Positions 24,366-36,400 of a stretch of 64,000 nt of DNA are shown one piece after another; the first letter of the stretch is position 1, and each line of letters starts with the position of its first letter. The stretch covers positions 299,905 through 363,904 of the forward strand of contig JAJNNX010000059.1 of NCBI GenBank assembly GCA_023159155.1, in the 5' to 3' direction. Source of the DNA: Ustulina deusta. Its lineage: Eukaryota; Ascomycota; Sordariomycetes; Xylariales; Xylariaceae. The translations under genes were made by a program, and so were the position numbers. The notes under the pieces are model-generated. The model ran no database searches and was not told where the DNA came from. It saw only the letters and a list, made by a program, of their open reading frames with translations.

Positions 24366-25421
24366 AATGCAGAGCTGTATCCATATAAACTCATCCTCGC
24401 GACGGAGTCGGAGTCGGTCAAAAGTTTGCGCCCCTCAGGAAACAGTGGATGAGGTGGATAAGTTTAGAAAGGGCGAAATTAATGCTAGGCCAATGGTATA
24501 GTTCGGCTGCATTTGTATCGTATCCACGCAATGATACCTATATCATTGAAATGAAATATAGTTAAATGCTCGAAAGTTATGTACGCCTATCGTAAGCGCA
24601 CATTAAAAGCGTAGCTTCACCTTCACTCTGTCACTCCATACACGGATCCCACGAATTTGCGTAACATGTCGTCCTCGCTAACATACCCCGGCTGACCGAC
24701 CTCTTGTAGAATTCTTTTCGCACGCTGTATTGGTTCATGTGCGGTCGAGAGATCCCTACCCACGATGGCAAGGTCTTCCCCTGCTACGATATCGGGACGA
24801 TTAGGAAAGAGTTCTCCCCTCAATATCTTTGCGAATTTCCTCCTGCCTCTTTCCACCTAAATAGCTACTGCATCGGCACTTGGTAGATTGGACAGAGTGC
24901 AGATCCAGGGGAAATAGGGGTGCAGAAATAGGGGGGCTGTATAAGGAACATGCTTAGACTTCCCACGGGGTTTCAAACAAGGGGAAGGGAATAATGACAC
25001 GTTCAAACAACAACGCTGCTTTTACGCTACGATTAGAATAGAAAGATGATGCACATATGATAGCACACCATGGGCATACTGTGCTACTAATCGTGTTTTC
25101 AAAATAAAGGTTATCCAAGGAACTGTGCCTTTCCGACCAGGTCACCTACGCGCTTCAGGACCCGTTGCAGTTACCAGAATCAGCTAGATGAAGGTGATCG
25201 GATTGACTTGAATTGTTCTCTAATCGATGGCACAGCTATCAAGCCACTCTAACGGTGGGGGAAGTACTTATACTATTATAACTAATATCAACAAGGCAGT
25301 ATAGGAATAAAATCTAGAACCGCAAGTTATGTTCCCATATACCTTATACTTGGAAGGTCTTGTCGCTAAAACGGTCTATTACTACATCTTGCTGCCCTAC
25401 ACACATCTATAGGCCGCAATA
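24366..25421. other. Intergenic, no gene supported
   Basis: A 77-codon minus-strand stretch (24623-24856) is the only open frame of note and is not recognised. Confidence 0.4.
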
Positions 25422-25862
25422 TCAACCATTCGAAAGGTTTCCGGTGAAGAGGTGGTACCAAAGTCCAAAGCCCCCCAAGAGGAGCAATGCTGAAGAAAAG
25501 AGTCGTCCAAGGTCGTAAAAACATGCAGCCTCAGGTTTAAACCACGGCATTTGCGTAAGACATGTACTCGACAAGGTGCATGGTGATGAGGGTTGGGGGT
25601 CAGGGTCGATGATTTGGGCGAAGGAGATGCTCAATCAGCTATCTTCACCGGCGAGCCCAAATGAGCGAGAATGGTTCAACACGATGGAAGTTATCAGGGG
25701 ATGGCATCGAGTGCCAGAGGTATGCATAGTCGCCCAGCACTGGAAGCGACAATGCGGCAGACCTGGGCTCATCAGGCAGTTGATGTTCGAAATTACCGTA
25801 GAAGACAAGACCAGACGCAACAGCCCGCCGAATGTAATTCCCTAAGATCGAGTAAATATGGT

Positions 25863-26426
25863 TCACGCGATAGCGGATCCGGGACGGGCCCATATCAGAT
25901 AATCAGGAGGCGGAACCAGGCGGAGAAGGAACCGATCCTGCCGCAAAAAACTATGAAACCGCTCCGAAGGAGCGCGAGAAATTTGCTCATCGTACCGCCG
26001 TGGAGCGTCAAAATCAGGTCGTCGTCGAGGGTGCCAGCGATAGATCCCTCGCAAGCAGAGCCACAAATTCTTAATGGCGCAGAGCACTTTAATGCATCTC
26101 GGACCAAGGGAGAGGTATGCAGGATAGCAGATGCAGCTGCCACAGCGCCGTGGATACCCGGGCGAGGCGGCGGCGACAAGTGGGAGCAGGAGGAGAGCGG
26201 GATGGATGGCGAGAAGCATATTGACGCGCAAGAGGGATGCGAGGAAGTCGACAGCGGCTGCATAGGTACCGCCCAAATCCCACTCGTTGATGTTTGGGGG
26301 ATTTTTATTGTAAGCATTCTTCGAGGTCAGAACTAGGAGAATGATGCTCGTGACCAACGAAACAGTCCAGAAGAATGAGGCCAAAAAGCGAAGTGTTCCC
26401 TTGAAGCTGCCGTCATAGGTCGCCAT
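25863..26426 (-). pseudogene. Possible decayed membrane-protein gene
   Basis: From the ATG at 26426 the frame gives hydrophobic helices (LRFLASFFWTVSLVTSIILL, then NMLLAIHPALLLLPLVAAA) typical of a membrane protein. At about 26165 the better protein-like reading shifts to another frame (HGAVAAASAILHTSPLVRDA). I found no intron that joins the two, so a frameshift or an unseen intron is needed. I do not recognise the family. Downstream hydrophobic pieces to about 25422 on the same strand may belong to it. Confidence 0.28.
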
Positions 26427-26926
26427 GTGAACGAGGCAGGGCCCAGCAAAGGTGATCTGGGGTTGGAGTAGCCAGCCGTCATGGATATCGTCGGCGTCAT
26501 CTTTGGATTCATCATGGGTGTCTTGGGGCTCCGAGACTACCCGAGACGCGGCGTGTTCAGCTGGAGCTTATAGTTCAAGTACTGCCCAGACCAAAGACGG
26601 CAAGCCGGGCATCTTATCCAGGTAATAAAAGTTCCTCAGGCTCCATTTTTACCAAATCCGGTTGATCCTTTTCGCCACCTTCCTGGTCACGGCGGACCGA
26701 GGCGAAACTAGCGTATGCTGGCAAGACGGCGCCGCCTTCGTCGACGAATAATACAATGTTCGGGCCGGATTATCGGGATATACCACGGGGCAGGGGGTGA
26801 TGATAAGACGATGGGGAAATCGAAAACAGGTAGAAGGGGCAATATAATATAAATATCACTCAGTCCTCACGAAAGTGACAAAGGGGTCGTTAGACTGGGG
26901 CTTTGCGAAACTGGCATGTTCCCAAA
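26427..26926. other. Intergenic, no gene seen
   Basis: Spacer downstream of the permease. On the plus strand a short frame from 26481 opens with MDIVGVIFGFIMG, but it ends after about 30 codons. Confidence 0.35.
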
Positions 26927-28766
26927 TTAACCAGTCAATAATCTCTTGACGATGATGTACCAAGGGGGTCTCGATTTCTTCTCTGGGCCCTCGCCATCCG
27001 AATGAGTCGAGCTACCAACGAGATGTTCCCGCCTCCCGGTCACAAGATCAACCTCCGCCAATGAGACGATCTTTGTTCTCTTGAAAATCTTCCAGAACAA
27101 ATATAGCAGAGTGAAGATGACGAGGACGATATAATCAAAGACGAAATCCACCGCTGCAAATCCTCCGATAAAGACTGAATACCCCGAGATAAAGACCAGG
27201 AAAATATTGAGGAGCACCACAAACCAGGTCCCATACGGGTAAAACAGGGCTTTGTAAGGCAAATCATCAGTACTGTATCCTTGCAAAACCCAAGCTTTTC
27301 GGATCCGCAAGTGCGTAATCCCGATGAACGCCCACGCGACGAAGGTCGCGGCCCCTGAGATGCTGACCAGGTAGCCGAACACCTTGCCGGGGCTCGAGGC
27401 GATATTGAGCAGTGCGATGAGTCCGAGCGTGTTAGAGAACACAATAGCCCTGACGGGGATGCCGTTCTTGCTCGTTTTTGCGAAAAACCGGGGTGCCCGC
27501 CCTTGATGTGCGAGAGCAACAAGACTTCTCGATGCAACATAGATAGCGCTATTGACAGAGCTGAATTGTGCCGTTATCATCACTACATTCAGCAGGTTTC
27601 CCGCGCCGCCCCATCCCGCGTTCACCAATGCGATCGTCCAAGGAGAGAGCGCCGATTTGCTAGTTCCGGTGAGGAGGTCCGAGCTATTGGAGGGGACGAG
27701 AATGCCGGCGAAGAATACCAATCCGATGAAGATGATGAGGATCCTCCAGAAGGTCTGTCGGATTGCACTAGGGAGATCCCGCTTTGGGTCCTTGCTCTCG
27801 GCTGCTGTCATGGCCAACATCTCCGTTCCCGAGTAGTAAACGGCCGCAAGGACGAAGGTCTTGCCAAAGCCATTGATCCCATGCGCAATAACACCCGGGT
27901 CTCTCCAATACCTGAAACCAATGTACTCTCCTCCTATGGCACCGGTATTGACCAATATAGCAACCAAGAATCCGCCGAGGACAGTGAACAGCTTCCATGC
28001 AGCCAGCCAGAACTCCATCTCTCCATAGAAGACAATGCCGAGTAAGGAGGTACCCTGGAACAACGCCCAGAATATCAAGATCCACCCATAAGACGGAATG
28101 GGCGTTGCCCAGAATCCTAGAATCAGGGAGATATTGTTGTAATCATTCGCGATATTCGTAACCCACTGGTACCAGTAGTTCCAGCCAAGACTGAAGCCGA
28201 ATGCAGGATCGATAAAGCGGCCCGCCAGCTCGATGAAAGCGCCCTGCACGGGGAACAGCGTAGACATCTCGCCCAGGCTCTGCATCACGAAGAATACGTC
28301 CACACCGATGATGATGAAGCTGATCAAAGCGCCGACGGGGCCGCTATAGGCGATGGCTGAACCCTAGAAGAATCCAGGTGTTAAAAATGACCGCTACTAA
28401 TAGTGGTACACCAAGAGCATGGGGGAGTGAAAAACACATCCAAGACAGGAATTTGAAGACTCGGGCTTGCGTACTGTTCCATACCATATCGAGGCGCCGA
28501 CAACGCCGCCAAAGGCGATCATTTGCTATTATTCCGCTACAGGTCAGCCCACGAACCATTCGCAGATTATTACGAGGCGAGTCTGCGCGTACCAGATGTC
28601 GATTCTTCAAACCACGCTGCAATCCATCATCAATGACGTTGCCGTTGTCGGCGACTGCTGTTCCATGTAATTCATCGCTCGAAGCCGCTACATCGTCAAC
28701 CTTCACAGAGCTTGTTGACCGCTTCTCCGTATCGATTCCATCCGAAGATGGCGTGCTAATCTCCAT
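26927..28766 (-). CDS. Amino-acid permease (APC superfamily)
   Basis: Exons 28766..28593, 28525..28475 and 28363..26927 encode 553 residues. Exon 2 is only 51 nt and supplies the first helix (QMIAFGGVVGASIWYGT); without it the conserved GLKNRHL-QMIA junction is lost. The core shows the yeast amino-acid transporter pattern: SGPVGALI, LGEMSTLFPVQGAF, AGRFIDPAFGF, YYSGTEMLAMTAAESKDPKRDLPSAI and the later helices, about 12 TM segments in all. It is a plasma-membrane proton symporter for amino acids by family. The substrate cannot be assigned. The N-terminal 45 residues are hydrophilic with several Ser/Thr and Lys residues, as is usual for permeases regulated by endocytosis. Confidence 0.93.
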
Positions 28767-29786
28767 TGGTTTGTATCTGGTTCAGCCAGAGCTGTCGGCA
28801 GATTATTGAAGTATCGAGTAATACCACAATTAACGATTGTGGATGCGTACATAGCAAGCCGCCACTCTTTACACGCCAGGAAATCTGTAGATTTCCAAGC
28901 GGGCTGGCTACATACCAATCTCTCTACACATGCCTATATGGGATTTGTGCGCCATCTTATACAACCGCCCACATCCTCATCCACTGCTACAATACCCCAC
29001 CTACCGCTTATCAGGACTGCGGATCTCGACTGCATCGATCTTCAGGGATACGGATCGACCTGAATGGAGAAGTTCACGTTATGGCGTCATATCTCTAATA
29101 GGTGAGGCCATACAACGTTCTGCCCCAGAATTCGCTTATTTGTCGCTATTGTGGCTTTCGACCACGAGGATCTCTGGCGGGACCGCCAACCCCCTCAGCA
29201 CAGCGACGGAGTGCCTGTCACCTGCCCAGGATTTAATAGCTGAATTGAAACGAGGGTAGACTGAAGTATACCGGAAGGGCTGTTGTAGGGTATTCGGCCG
29301 GGTGAGCTTATACCTAGCAAACGAACTGAGCTTTATATTAAACTATACTGGCTTCATGATATGTTATCGAGCGTAGATATGTTTGTTAGGTGGGGCTTGC
29401 ATCGAATTAGCCTGGGCGCAACTCTGACTAGTATACTACTAGGGCCGGCTAGGAATATGCCCACCGTCTCAGGCCATTTGAACAATTGACTATGTCAATA
29501 TTTCGTGACGTGGAAAAAGTGGCGGGATATAGCCTTAGTCATGAAGCCGTTCCCTCTCAGGCGAACTCGTCCAAGACATGGTGGAGATACCAAAGTCCAC
29601 ATGAAGAGCCTATATGTTTTCAAGTAGATAAATCCGGGGTATAATCAAGATTGGCGTAGCAAGAGGAAGAAAGTAGCCTCTCACATCGCTGTTGTACAGC
29701 GTATGTAGTACATCATTGTTCCAACACAATGTTTCGGTCGAGTGACTAGCCGCAGTCATCGCAAGCGATATTACGGCGAGGGGATT
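28767..29786. other. Gene-free spacer
   Basis: Lies between COQ3 (3' end) and the permease (5' end), so it should contain the permease promoter. No coding signal. Confidence 0.5.
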
Positions 29787-30815
29787 TTACTCCGGGAGTC
29801 TCCTGACGGCGAAGAAGTAGTTCCCGATCTTCTCACTTCCACCGACCTCCTTCCACCCGGCTCCAGGTACATAGACCACGCCCATACATCTTGGTTCCGC
29901 CCACCCAGACCTACTCTGGAGGAAATGGTGCCGTAATTCATCTTCGTTGATGTATTTATTCCAGTCGTGCGTACCTCGCGGAACCATCCGCAGCAAGTCC
30001 TCGGCAATGACATTCGTGGTTAACCAGCTCATCCAAGTGCGCGCGATCGTGCTAAGCACAAGCCAGCCGCCCGGGCGCACGAATGGCGCAACGCGATCCA
30101 AGAATGCCGCTGGATTTGCGACATGCTCCACCACTTCAAAGACAGACACTATGTCGTACCCATCCTGCTGTGGGTTCACAGGTACGGGCAGGGCCTCGAT
30201 CGACGTGTTGTGATACCGCAGCTTGGAAGCAAGAGCCGGGTCGCGCCGCGCGTGGGCTCTCGCGACGGTAAGGACCTCCGGGCTCGGGTCAATCGCAGTC
30301 ACGGACGACGTCGAGGCGAGCCGCGCTGCAGACTCGGCAAAGATGCCGCCGCCACACCCGATGTCAAGATACCGTAGCCCCGTCGATGGGTAGGAGTCCG
30401 AGGCGGCGTCGGGAACGGAGGCTCGACAGGAACGTATGAAATCGTGACGTAATGGGTTCATCAGATGCAATATGCGCGAGGGGCCCTGGGGATCCCACCA
30501 TGATGAGGCGAGCGCGTTGAAGTGGGAAACCTCGTCAGGTGAGACGGTGGTGAAGCTTGGGTCTGGCGAGCTCGAAGCCGACGTTGCTATACCGCGCAGG
30601 TTAAACGTCGATGCGAAGGAGCGGAGAGCCGGCCTCCCGAACAATGAGGAAGTCGACGTTATCAGTGCGTGTCTCGGGGTCGATGAGCGCGCGTTGGCGG
30701 TGATGGAGGGGCCTGCCGTGAAGCCCCTCGAGATTTGCTTGGTTGGTTGAATCGGGGGCCCTTGCCGCGCTATTCGATGAATCATTCGACAATGCTGTCC
30801 TATGTGTGCCTCCAT
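29787..30815 (-). CDS. coq3: Ubiquinone biosynthesis O-methyltransferase COQ3
   Basis: A single exon of 342 residues. The first 80 or so residues are Arg/Ser/Ala-rich and lack acidic patches, as in a mitochondrial targeting sequence; Met11 (30785) is an alternative start. FNALASSWWDPQGPSRILHLMNP is the diagnostic UbiG/COQ3 opening (read here as FNALASSWWDP and LHLMNPLRHDFI). The SAM-binding motif YLDIGCGGGIFAE lies at 149-161, and the acidic end of the next strand is in AIDPSPE. VFEVVEHV and a GGWLVLSTI block follow. COQ3 performs both O-methylations in ubiquinone synthesis on the matrix face of the inner mitochondrial membrane. It is divergent from the DHBP synthase gene, with about 730 bp between. 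Confidence 0.95.
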   Translation of the reverse strand: MEAHIGQHCRMIHRIARQGPPIQPTKQISRGFTAGPSITANARSSTPRHALITSTSSLFGRPALRSFASTFNLRGIATSASSSPDPSFTTVSPDEVSHFNALASSWWDPQGPSRILHLMNPLRHDFIRSCRASVPDAASDSYPSTGLRYLDIGCGGGIFAESAARLASTSSVTAIDPSPEVLTVARAHARRDPALASKLRYHNTSIEALPVPVNPQQDGYDIVSVFEVVEHVANPAAFLDRVAPFVRPGGWLVLSTIARTWMSWLTTNVIAEDLLRMVPRGTHDWNKYINEDELRHHFLQSRSGWAEPRCMGVVYVPGAGWKEVGGSEKIGNYFFAVRRLPE

Positions 30816-31546
30816 ATCTGTTGTCGACCTTCCTCCTGTCGGTGTCGCCGAATTAAGCTCGAAAAAAGCTGGATAGTGAAGGTGAATACCCGATAAAACA
30901 TGCTTTGACTAAAGTACCCACTAGGAACTTGGGGCTAGTCATGGACTTGTTCTAGAAGGCCTAGCCTAAGTGCCTAGCTGGGCACTGGTACATGGCTGCA
31001 CTGTGCAGGCAGGTACATACGATTCCGATCCCCGAGGGCCGAGGAATTTCCTGCTTGGTCACAAAACTGTGGCGTTTGTCAGCGCCGGTCATGCAATGCC
31101 TAGTAGGTATTGCGCTAATACTTGTACCCTAGGATACCTAATTGTGAGGCAGTCCTTGCTGAGGCGTGGGGCAAACCGCCCCGCGCACGACTCGGCCACT
31201 TCAACCCACCACAGTAGGTACTTAAGTAAGCATCGACAGATTCGCATCTTACCTGTCTGTGTCTCCATCCCGAATAACGAGGGCTAACCTCAAACAATGA
31301 TAGATTATAAACCTGTCCTTCAACCTATACAGTCTCGGTAAATCCCACTCTCTACGCGCCATCTCATCTCTCCGACGCTTTGTTCTTCGCCGGCTTCGAC
31401 CTCTTCCCTCCACGCTCCATTCACGATTTCCAGAACCACACAGGGTCTCATCCCTCTAGACTCTTTACTAGATAGGCGACATCTAAACCGAAACCCAATT
31501 GAAGCATAATCATATCACATCATATTATTTAAACAATACTAGAAAT
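30816..31546. promoter_or_regulatory. Divergent promoter region COQ3 / DHBP synthase
   Basis: About 730 bp without coding signal between two outward-facing housekeeping genes. The part before 31547 is CT-rich (CTCTTCCCTCC-type runs near 31400), as in fungal core promoters. Confidence 0.5.
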
Positions 31547-32328
31547 ATGCCTTCGGCTACAATTGATCACAGCAAGTTCGACAGCATACCAGACACAATC
31601 GCAGCTTTCCGTACGTTTCTTCCTCCTCACATGACTCACACCAGCGCTCTGTTTTCGTCCCGTCACCAGGGCTGACGAACACGCCCTGTACAGGCAATGG
31701 CGAATTTATAGTAGTGATGGACGATCCAGGCCGAGAAAACGAAGGCGACCTCATTATTGCCGCCGAAGACGTCACCGCCGAGCAGATGGCCTTTTTGGTT
31801 CGGCACTCGTCGGGCTATGTCTGCGCACCCATACTGCCCGCGCGTACTGAGTACCTCGAATTACCGCAGATGGTTCCCAACAGCCAGGATCCGCGCGGCA
31901 CCGCCTATACAATTTCGATTGATGCTGCCGACCCATCCGTTACCACCGGCATCGGCGCCCACGACCGCGCCTTGGCCGTCAGACGCTTGGCTGACCCAAA
32001 TGCTACGGCCGCAAGCTTCCGCCGTCCCGGACACATTCTCCCGCTTCGCGCCGTGCCGGGCGGCGTGCGGGCGCGGAGAGGGCATACTGAAGCCGCCATC
32101 GATTTCTGCCGCCTAGCCGGCAAGGCCGAGGCTGCTGCTATATGTGAGATTGTCGACGATGGGGAAGAGGTTGTGGGGCAGGCCATACGGCGGGACCCTG
32201 GCATGCTGCGGGGTGAGGGTTGCATTGCATTTGCGAGGAAATGGAATCTAAAAGTCTGCACTATTGAAGCTCTAGTCAACTACTTGGAAAAGACGGAAGG
32301 AAAGCTGGGTGCAAACGGCACGCCATGA
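31547..32328 (+). CDS. RIB3: 3,4-dihydroxy-2-butanone-4-phosphate synthase
   Basis: Exons 31547..31610 and 31694..32328 encode 232 residues; the 83-nt intron runs from GTACGT to GTACAG and the join gives IAAFRNGEFIVVMDD. The protein converts ribulose 5-phosphate into 3,4-dihydroxy-2-butanone 4-phosphate plus formate for riboflavin synthesis. Metal- and substrate-binding signatures are present: DDPGRENEGDLI, RHSSGYVCAPI, TTGIGAHDRA, RPGHILPLRA and RRGHTEAAIDF. The length fits stand-alone fungal enzymes. There is no GTP cyclohydrolase II domain, so it is not a RibBA fusion. Confidence 0.95.
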
Positions 32329-33428
32329 GGATGACGTGCTAGACGACACTGTTGCGCCAAATTCAACAAAACTGGCCTTCGGATTTATGCATATGGGTAT
32401 GGCGAGTACCTATCTATGAGCCTGAGAGGCAGGCCACCATCCTGTCATCGGCGAGATATTTTGTATAGACGGTATTGGTACATGTATAAACAAGAATAGA
32501 GTCCACACTCCAATAAATCATATGTGTCGCGTGTTGTTTGATTTCGCCCAGCTTGCTACAGCATAAACATGCCACGGTAGACTTACGCATGAGATTCTTT
32601 TCTCGTTCAGCAAGTATTTCCCACTCACTGTCCGCTATGATGCACGTGTTTACTTAGCTTAGAGGTCAGTGAAATAAACCGTGAACTTATAAGATATCAA
32701 AGCTATCCAATAATTTGCAACTTCAGATCACAAAAAAAAACCATGCAGGGTATGCATGCGAAGCAGTAATGCTAAACAGAGATGGTTCGCTAGACTTGAT
32801 AACATTGAGTTTTATTTTCAAAAATAAGTCTTCCTTTGGTCACCATGGAACATCATTAGCTTGAACCTTATTCTATCTAGTGTGAGAAATTTCCTGGGCG
32901 ATAACACTAAATTGAATAAGCATTCGGTTCCGTGTCCAAAACACCTGACATTGAAGCTAGACATAGTTAGGGGAATTCTGTTATTCAGTATCTAACCTGG
33001 ATAGATTCATTGCGACGCTCAATTGAGTTGACACGGTGTGTGGGTGTGGGGGTGGTTCTCACACTCCCTTACTGGCCCTTGATTTTCAAAACCTCGGCCT
33101 GGTAAACCACTCTCTAGTCTATTCGCTGTCTTCAATTCTTCGAGCCTAAATTACGTAACTTGTCCATGACTTCGCGCAAGATGACGATGTAGTGTTCCGT
33201 CGCAGTATGCCATCTATCATTTTGATAAGACGAGCGGTGAGGTCACGACTATCAAGGGGTAAATTGATCAGAATGAAATGAAATTCGTTAAAATTCTGTC
33301 ATGAGCCATCCATTCTCTCCGCCCCCCAAACAACCCAATAAACAAAACACCACAACTACCTCGCATTGTTTTACCTAGAATTCGGTCAAATTTCTTAAGC
33401 TATCAATCGTCCTCGTGAATCTCTATAT
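32329..33428. other. Convergent intergenic region
   Basis: 1.1 kb between the 3' ends of RIB3 and the PKS. No coding signal. Confidence 0.5.
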
Positions 33429-36400
33429 CTAATCCTTGATAGCCGAATGAAAGAATTTGACCAGGTGATTAACGGTAGGGTGGTTCCAGGTCAGCGTTGC
33501 CGGCACCTTGATCTTGAAGGCCATCTGGAGCTTCTGGCGTAGGGCTACCGTCATGACGCTATCGACGCCAAAGTCCGACAGCGGTTTCCGGATATCGATC
33601 TCGTCAATGTCCGATATCATTAGCACCGCCGCGATGGACTCGCGGATCTTGGTAGTGAGCCACTGTTGACGGTCGCCCTTCTCTACCGGGGCGGAGCTGG
33701 AATCCTGACTCGAGGATGTAGTGGATGGCGTACCGGGTGCCCTCGCCGCCGGCCTTCGAATGACTACGTCCTCGAGAATCGAGAGCGGAGCAGGGTCTCC
33801 TTCCTCGATGGAGCAAACTCGCGTTACCACGGCACCCTCGATGTCGAACTTGTTGACATGCTCCCAGGCGCGGAACGCCTCGTCAGGGGTGATCCCGGTG
33901 ATGCCCTTGCTCTCGAGTTCGACGTTGAGGAACGTCAGGTCCCTTACGAGGCCCAACCCTAGCCATGCCGTGAACTGGAATGAGACCGCGTTGTCGCCCC
34001 GGGTCCGACGGTACGTCGCCAGCGCGTCCAAGAACGCATTGCTGGAGGCGTACGCGGCCTGGCCCTCGGTCCCGACAAGCTGTCCTATGCTGGAATACAG
34101 GATGAAAAAGTCGAGCGACCCAGGCGGGAATGCCTTGTGGAGTGTAAGCGCGCCATCGATTTTCGGAGAGAATACCTGAGCATATGCGTCTCGAGACGTC
34201 TCCATGAGTAAACTGCCCCCGAGCACGCCTGCGCCGTGGATAACGCCCCGAACTGGCGGCAGCGATAATTGATCGAGCGTGGCCAGGAGAACATCTGCAG
34301 CTGTCGGGCTCGAGACGTCCACCGCCACGGGATGGATTGTAGCTCCAAGGCGCTCGAATTGCTCGATCTGGCCAATGATGCCCTGCAATCTGGCATCCTC
34401 GGCACGGAGTCTCGGCCACTGACTGCGAGGAGGTAGCCCGCGGCGGGAGGCGAGCACGATTCGTCGAGCTCCCTTTTTAATCAAGAACTCGCAGGTCGCA
34501 AGACCGAGATCGCCCAGTCCGCCTGTTATGAGGTATGTTCCCTCTGGACCAGGAAGGATTGTCTTCGTGGAACCCGGCTTGTGTCGGTATTCACGTGTGA
34601 ACGGGCGCATGACGGGGCGGCGGGGAAGCCCATCCACCATGCGCAGGACATCTTGTCCCTGGACGTACTTGATCGCCGTCAATGGGAATGTGGCGTCGGT
34701 GTCAGCATCAATGAGACCGCCCCAGATTTCTGGGTGCTCCGATCCGATGATACGAGCTAGCCCGTGCAACGGACCGTGGGCTAGGCCAGTAGCGGTCTTG
34801 CCAGCTTGAACTCCGTTGGTGATAATGTAGAACTTGCAGGCCAAGGAGTGGTTGGCCATGAACTTGACCAAAGTTGCCGCTTCCCAGACGAGCTCTTCTG
34901 CGGCACTTGGCACGTCATCGAGGGTTTCGACGTCGCGGGGAATGAAGATGACGGTGCTTCCGTGCTTAGACAAGATGGGTACGACTTTCGCTACTTCGTC
35001 TTCGACCTGTGTTGCAGAAGATGCCTGGAAGAGCGTCTTCGCGTGCGGGGACACTTGTTTGGCAAGTTTTTCTAAATCGGAAGAGACTAGAACCACGTCT
35101 CCAAGTTCGCGAGCTGTCTCTGAGAACTTGGGCGGCACCCAAGCCATTCGGTGGACAAGACTGTCAACACCGCCACTTACTCCCTTCGCACCTTCGACCT
35201 CGGAGAATCTCATCGCCGTGAATTTAGCCAACGGTCTCCCCTGCTCATCTAGGACGGTCACGTCTGCTGCTGGGGTTTTAGCATCGGTCGTGTCCTCGAT
35301 GAACAAATACCCGATCTTGGGTGGTGGGTTCGAAGAGTGTATGTCGACACGGTCTATTCCTGATACGATCTTCAGCTTGATGTCGTTGAAGAATATCGCA
35401 GACCCGACCGACGTCGCGGCGTCAAGCAGAGGCGCCCAGGATTTTTCGTCCCAGGGGAGGGACTGTGCAGAAGGGTCCATATCAACTTTTACCATCATTT
35501 CTTTGGAGTTTCCGTAGTGCTCAACCACCTGCCACGGGAAAGCAATGCCTTCGACCCCTATCTTGGCCAGGTAGTCTGTTGCAAAGTTATTCGGCAAGAT
35601 GGTTCCGATGCGTTTTTGAATCGCCCCAATATCAATGCTTTCCTGGCTTGCGGCATTGTCATTCCTCTCTTGGGGCCAATTTGCCGAACTATGGGAGACC
35701 CATGTTTGCTCAGTATCATCTGCTGTGGCCTCCGCGCTTGATGCAACTCGGATAGTCTGTCCTTCGACTATGATTTGGACGTGACGTGTATCAGGTCCCA
35801 TCGACACGGGCACACGCAATTGTATGTCCGTGAGAGTCGAAGCGCCAGTGGCATAGTGGAATGTGTTGATGTAGACGGCAGCAGGAATAATTTCAGTCCC
35901 ATCCAACGGATGAAGACCGGGATACGGTTTCGTCTTGCCATCAAGTTTAGTGGCGAATACCACGGTATCAGTGCCGGCGACGGCGGTGCGATGTCCAAGC
36001 AGTGTGTGCTTCTCTACGTCATGCACCTCCGCCTCTCCAGAAGCAGAAGCTTCCACTTGCCTGTAGTAAGGTTTGTGCAGCCAGGGCGTACCAGGAATGC
36101 GGCACCACTTTCTTTTATGGCCAAATTGGGCCTCAAAGTTCACAGGCGCTCCGGCGGTATATGCGTTTGCCACGGCTTTGCGAATGCTCCTCAAGGCCGG
36201 CGAGTCACGCTTCATCGTAGGGATCGTAATAAAATCCTCATCGTTCAATCCCCTGTCTAGCAATGTGTCATCCACAGAGTTAAGGACGATGGGATGTGAC
36301 GAGACCTCGATGAAAACCCGAAACCCATCCTCAGCGGCGGCATTGACTGCCGACTTGAGCAAAACGGGGTAGACCGTATTCCTCTTCCAGTACTCAACAT

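Noticed and set aside
25671..26336. 221-codon plus-strand open frame
   Set aside because: Arg/Gln/Ser-rich shadow of the opposite strand, which has the more protein-like hydrophobic pattern.
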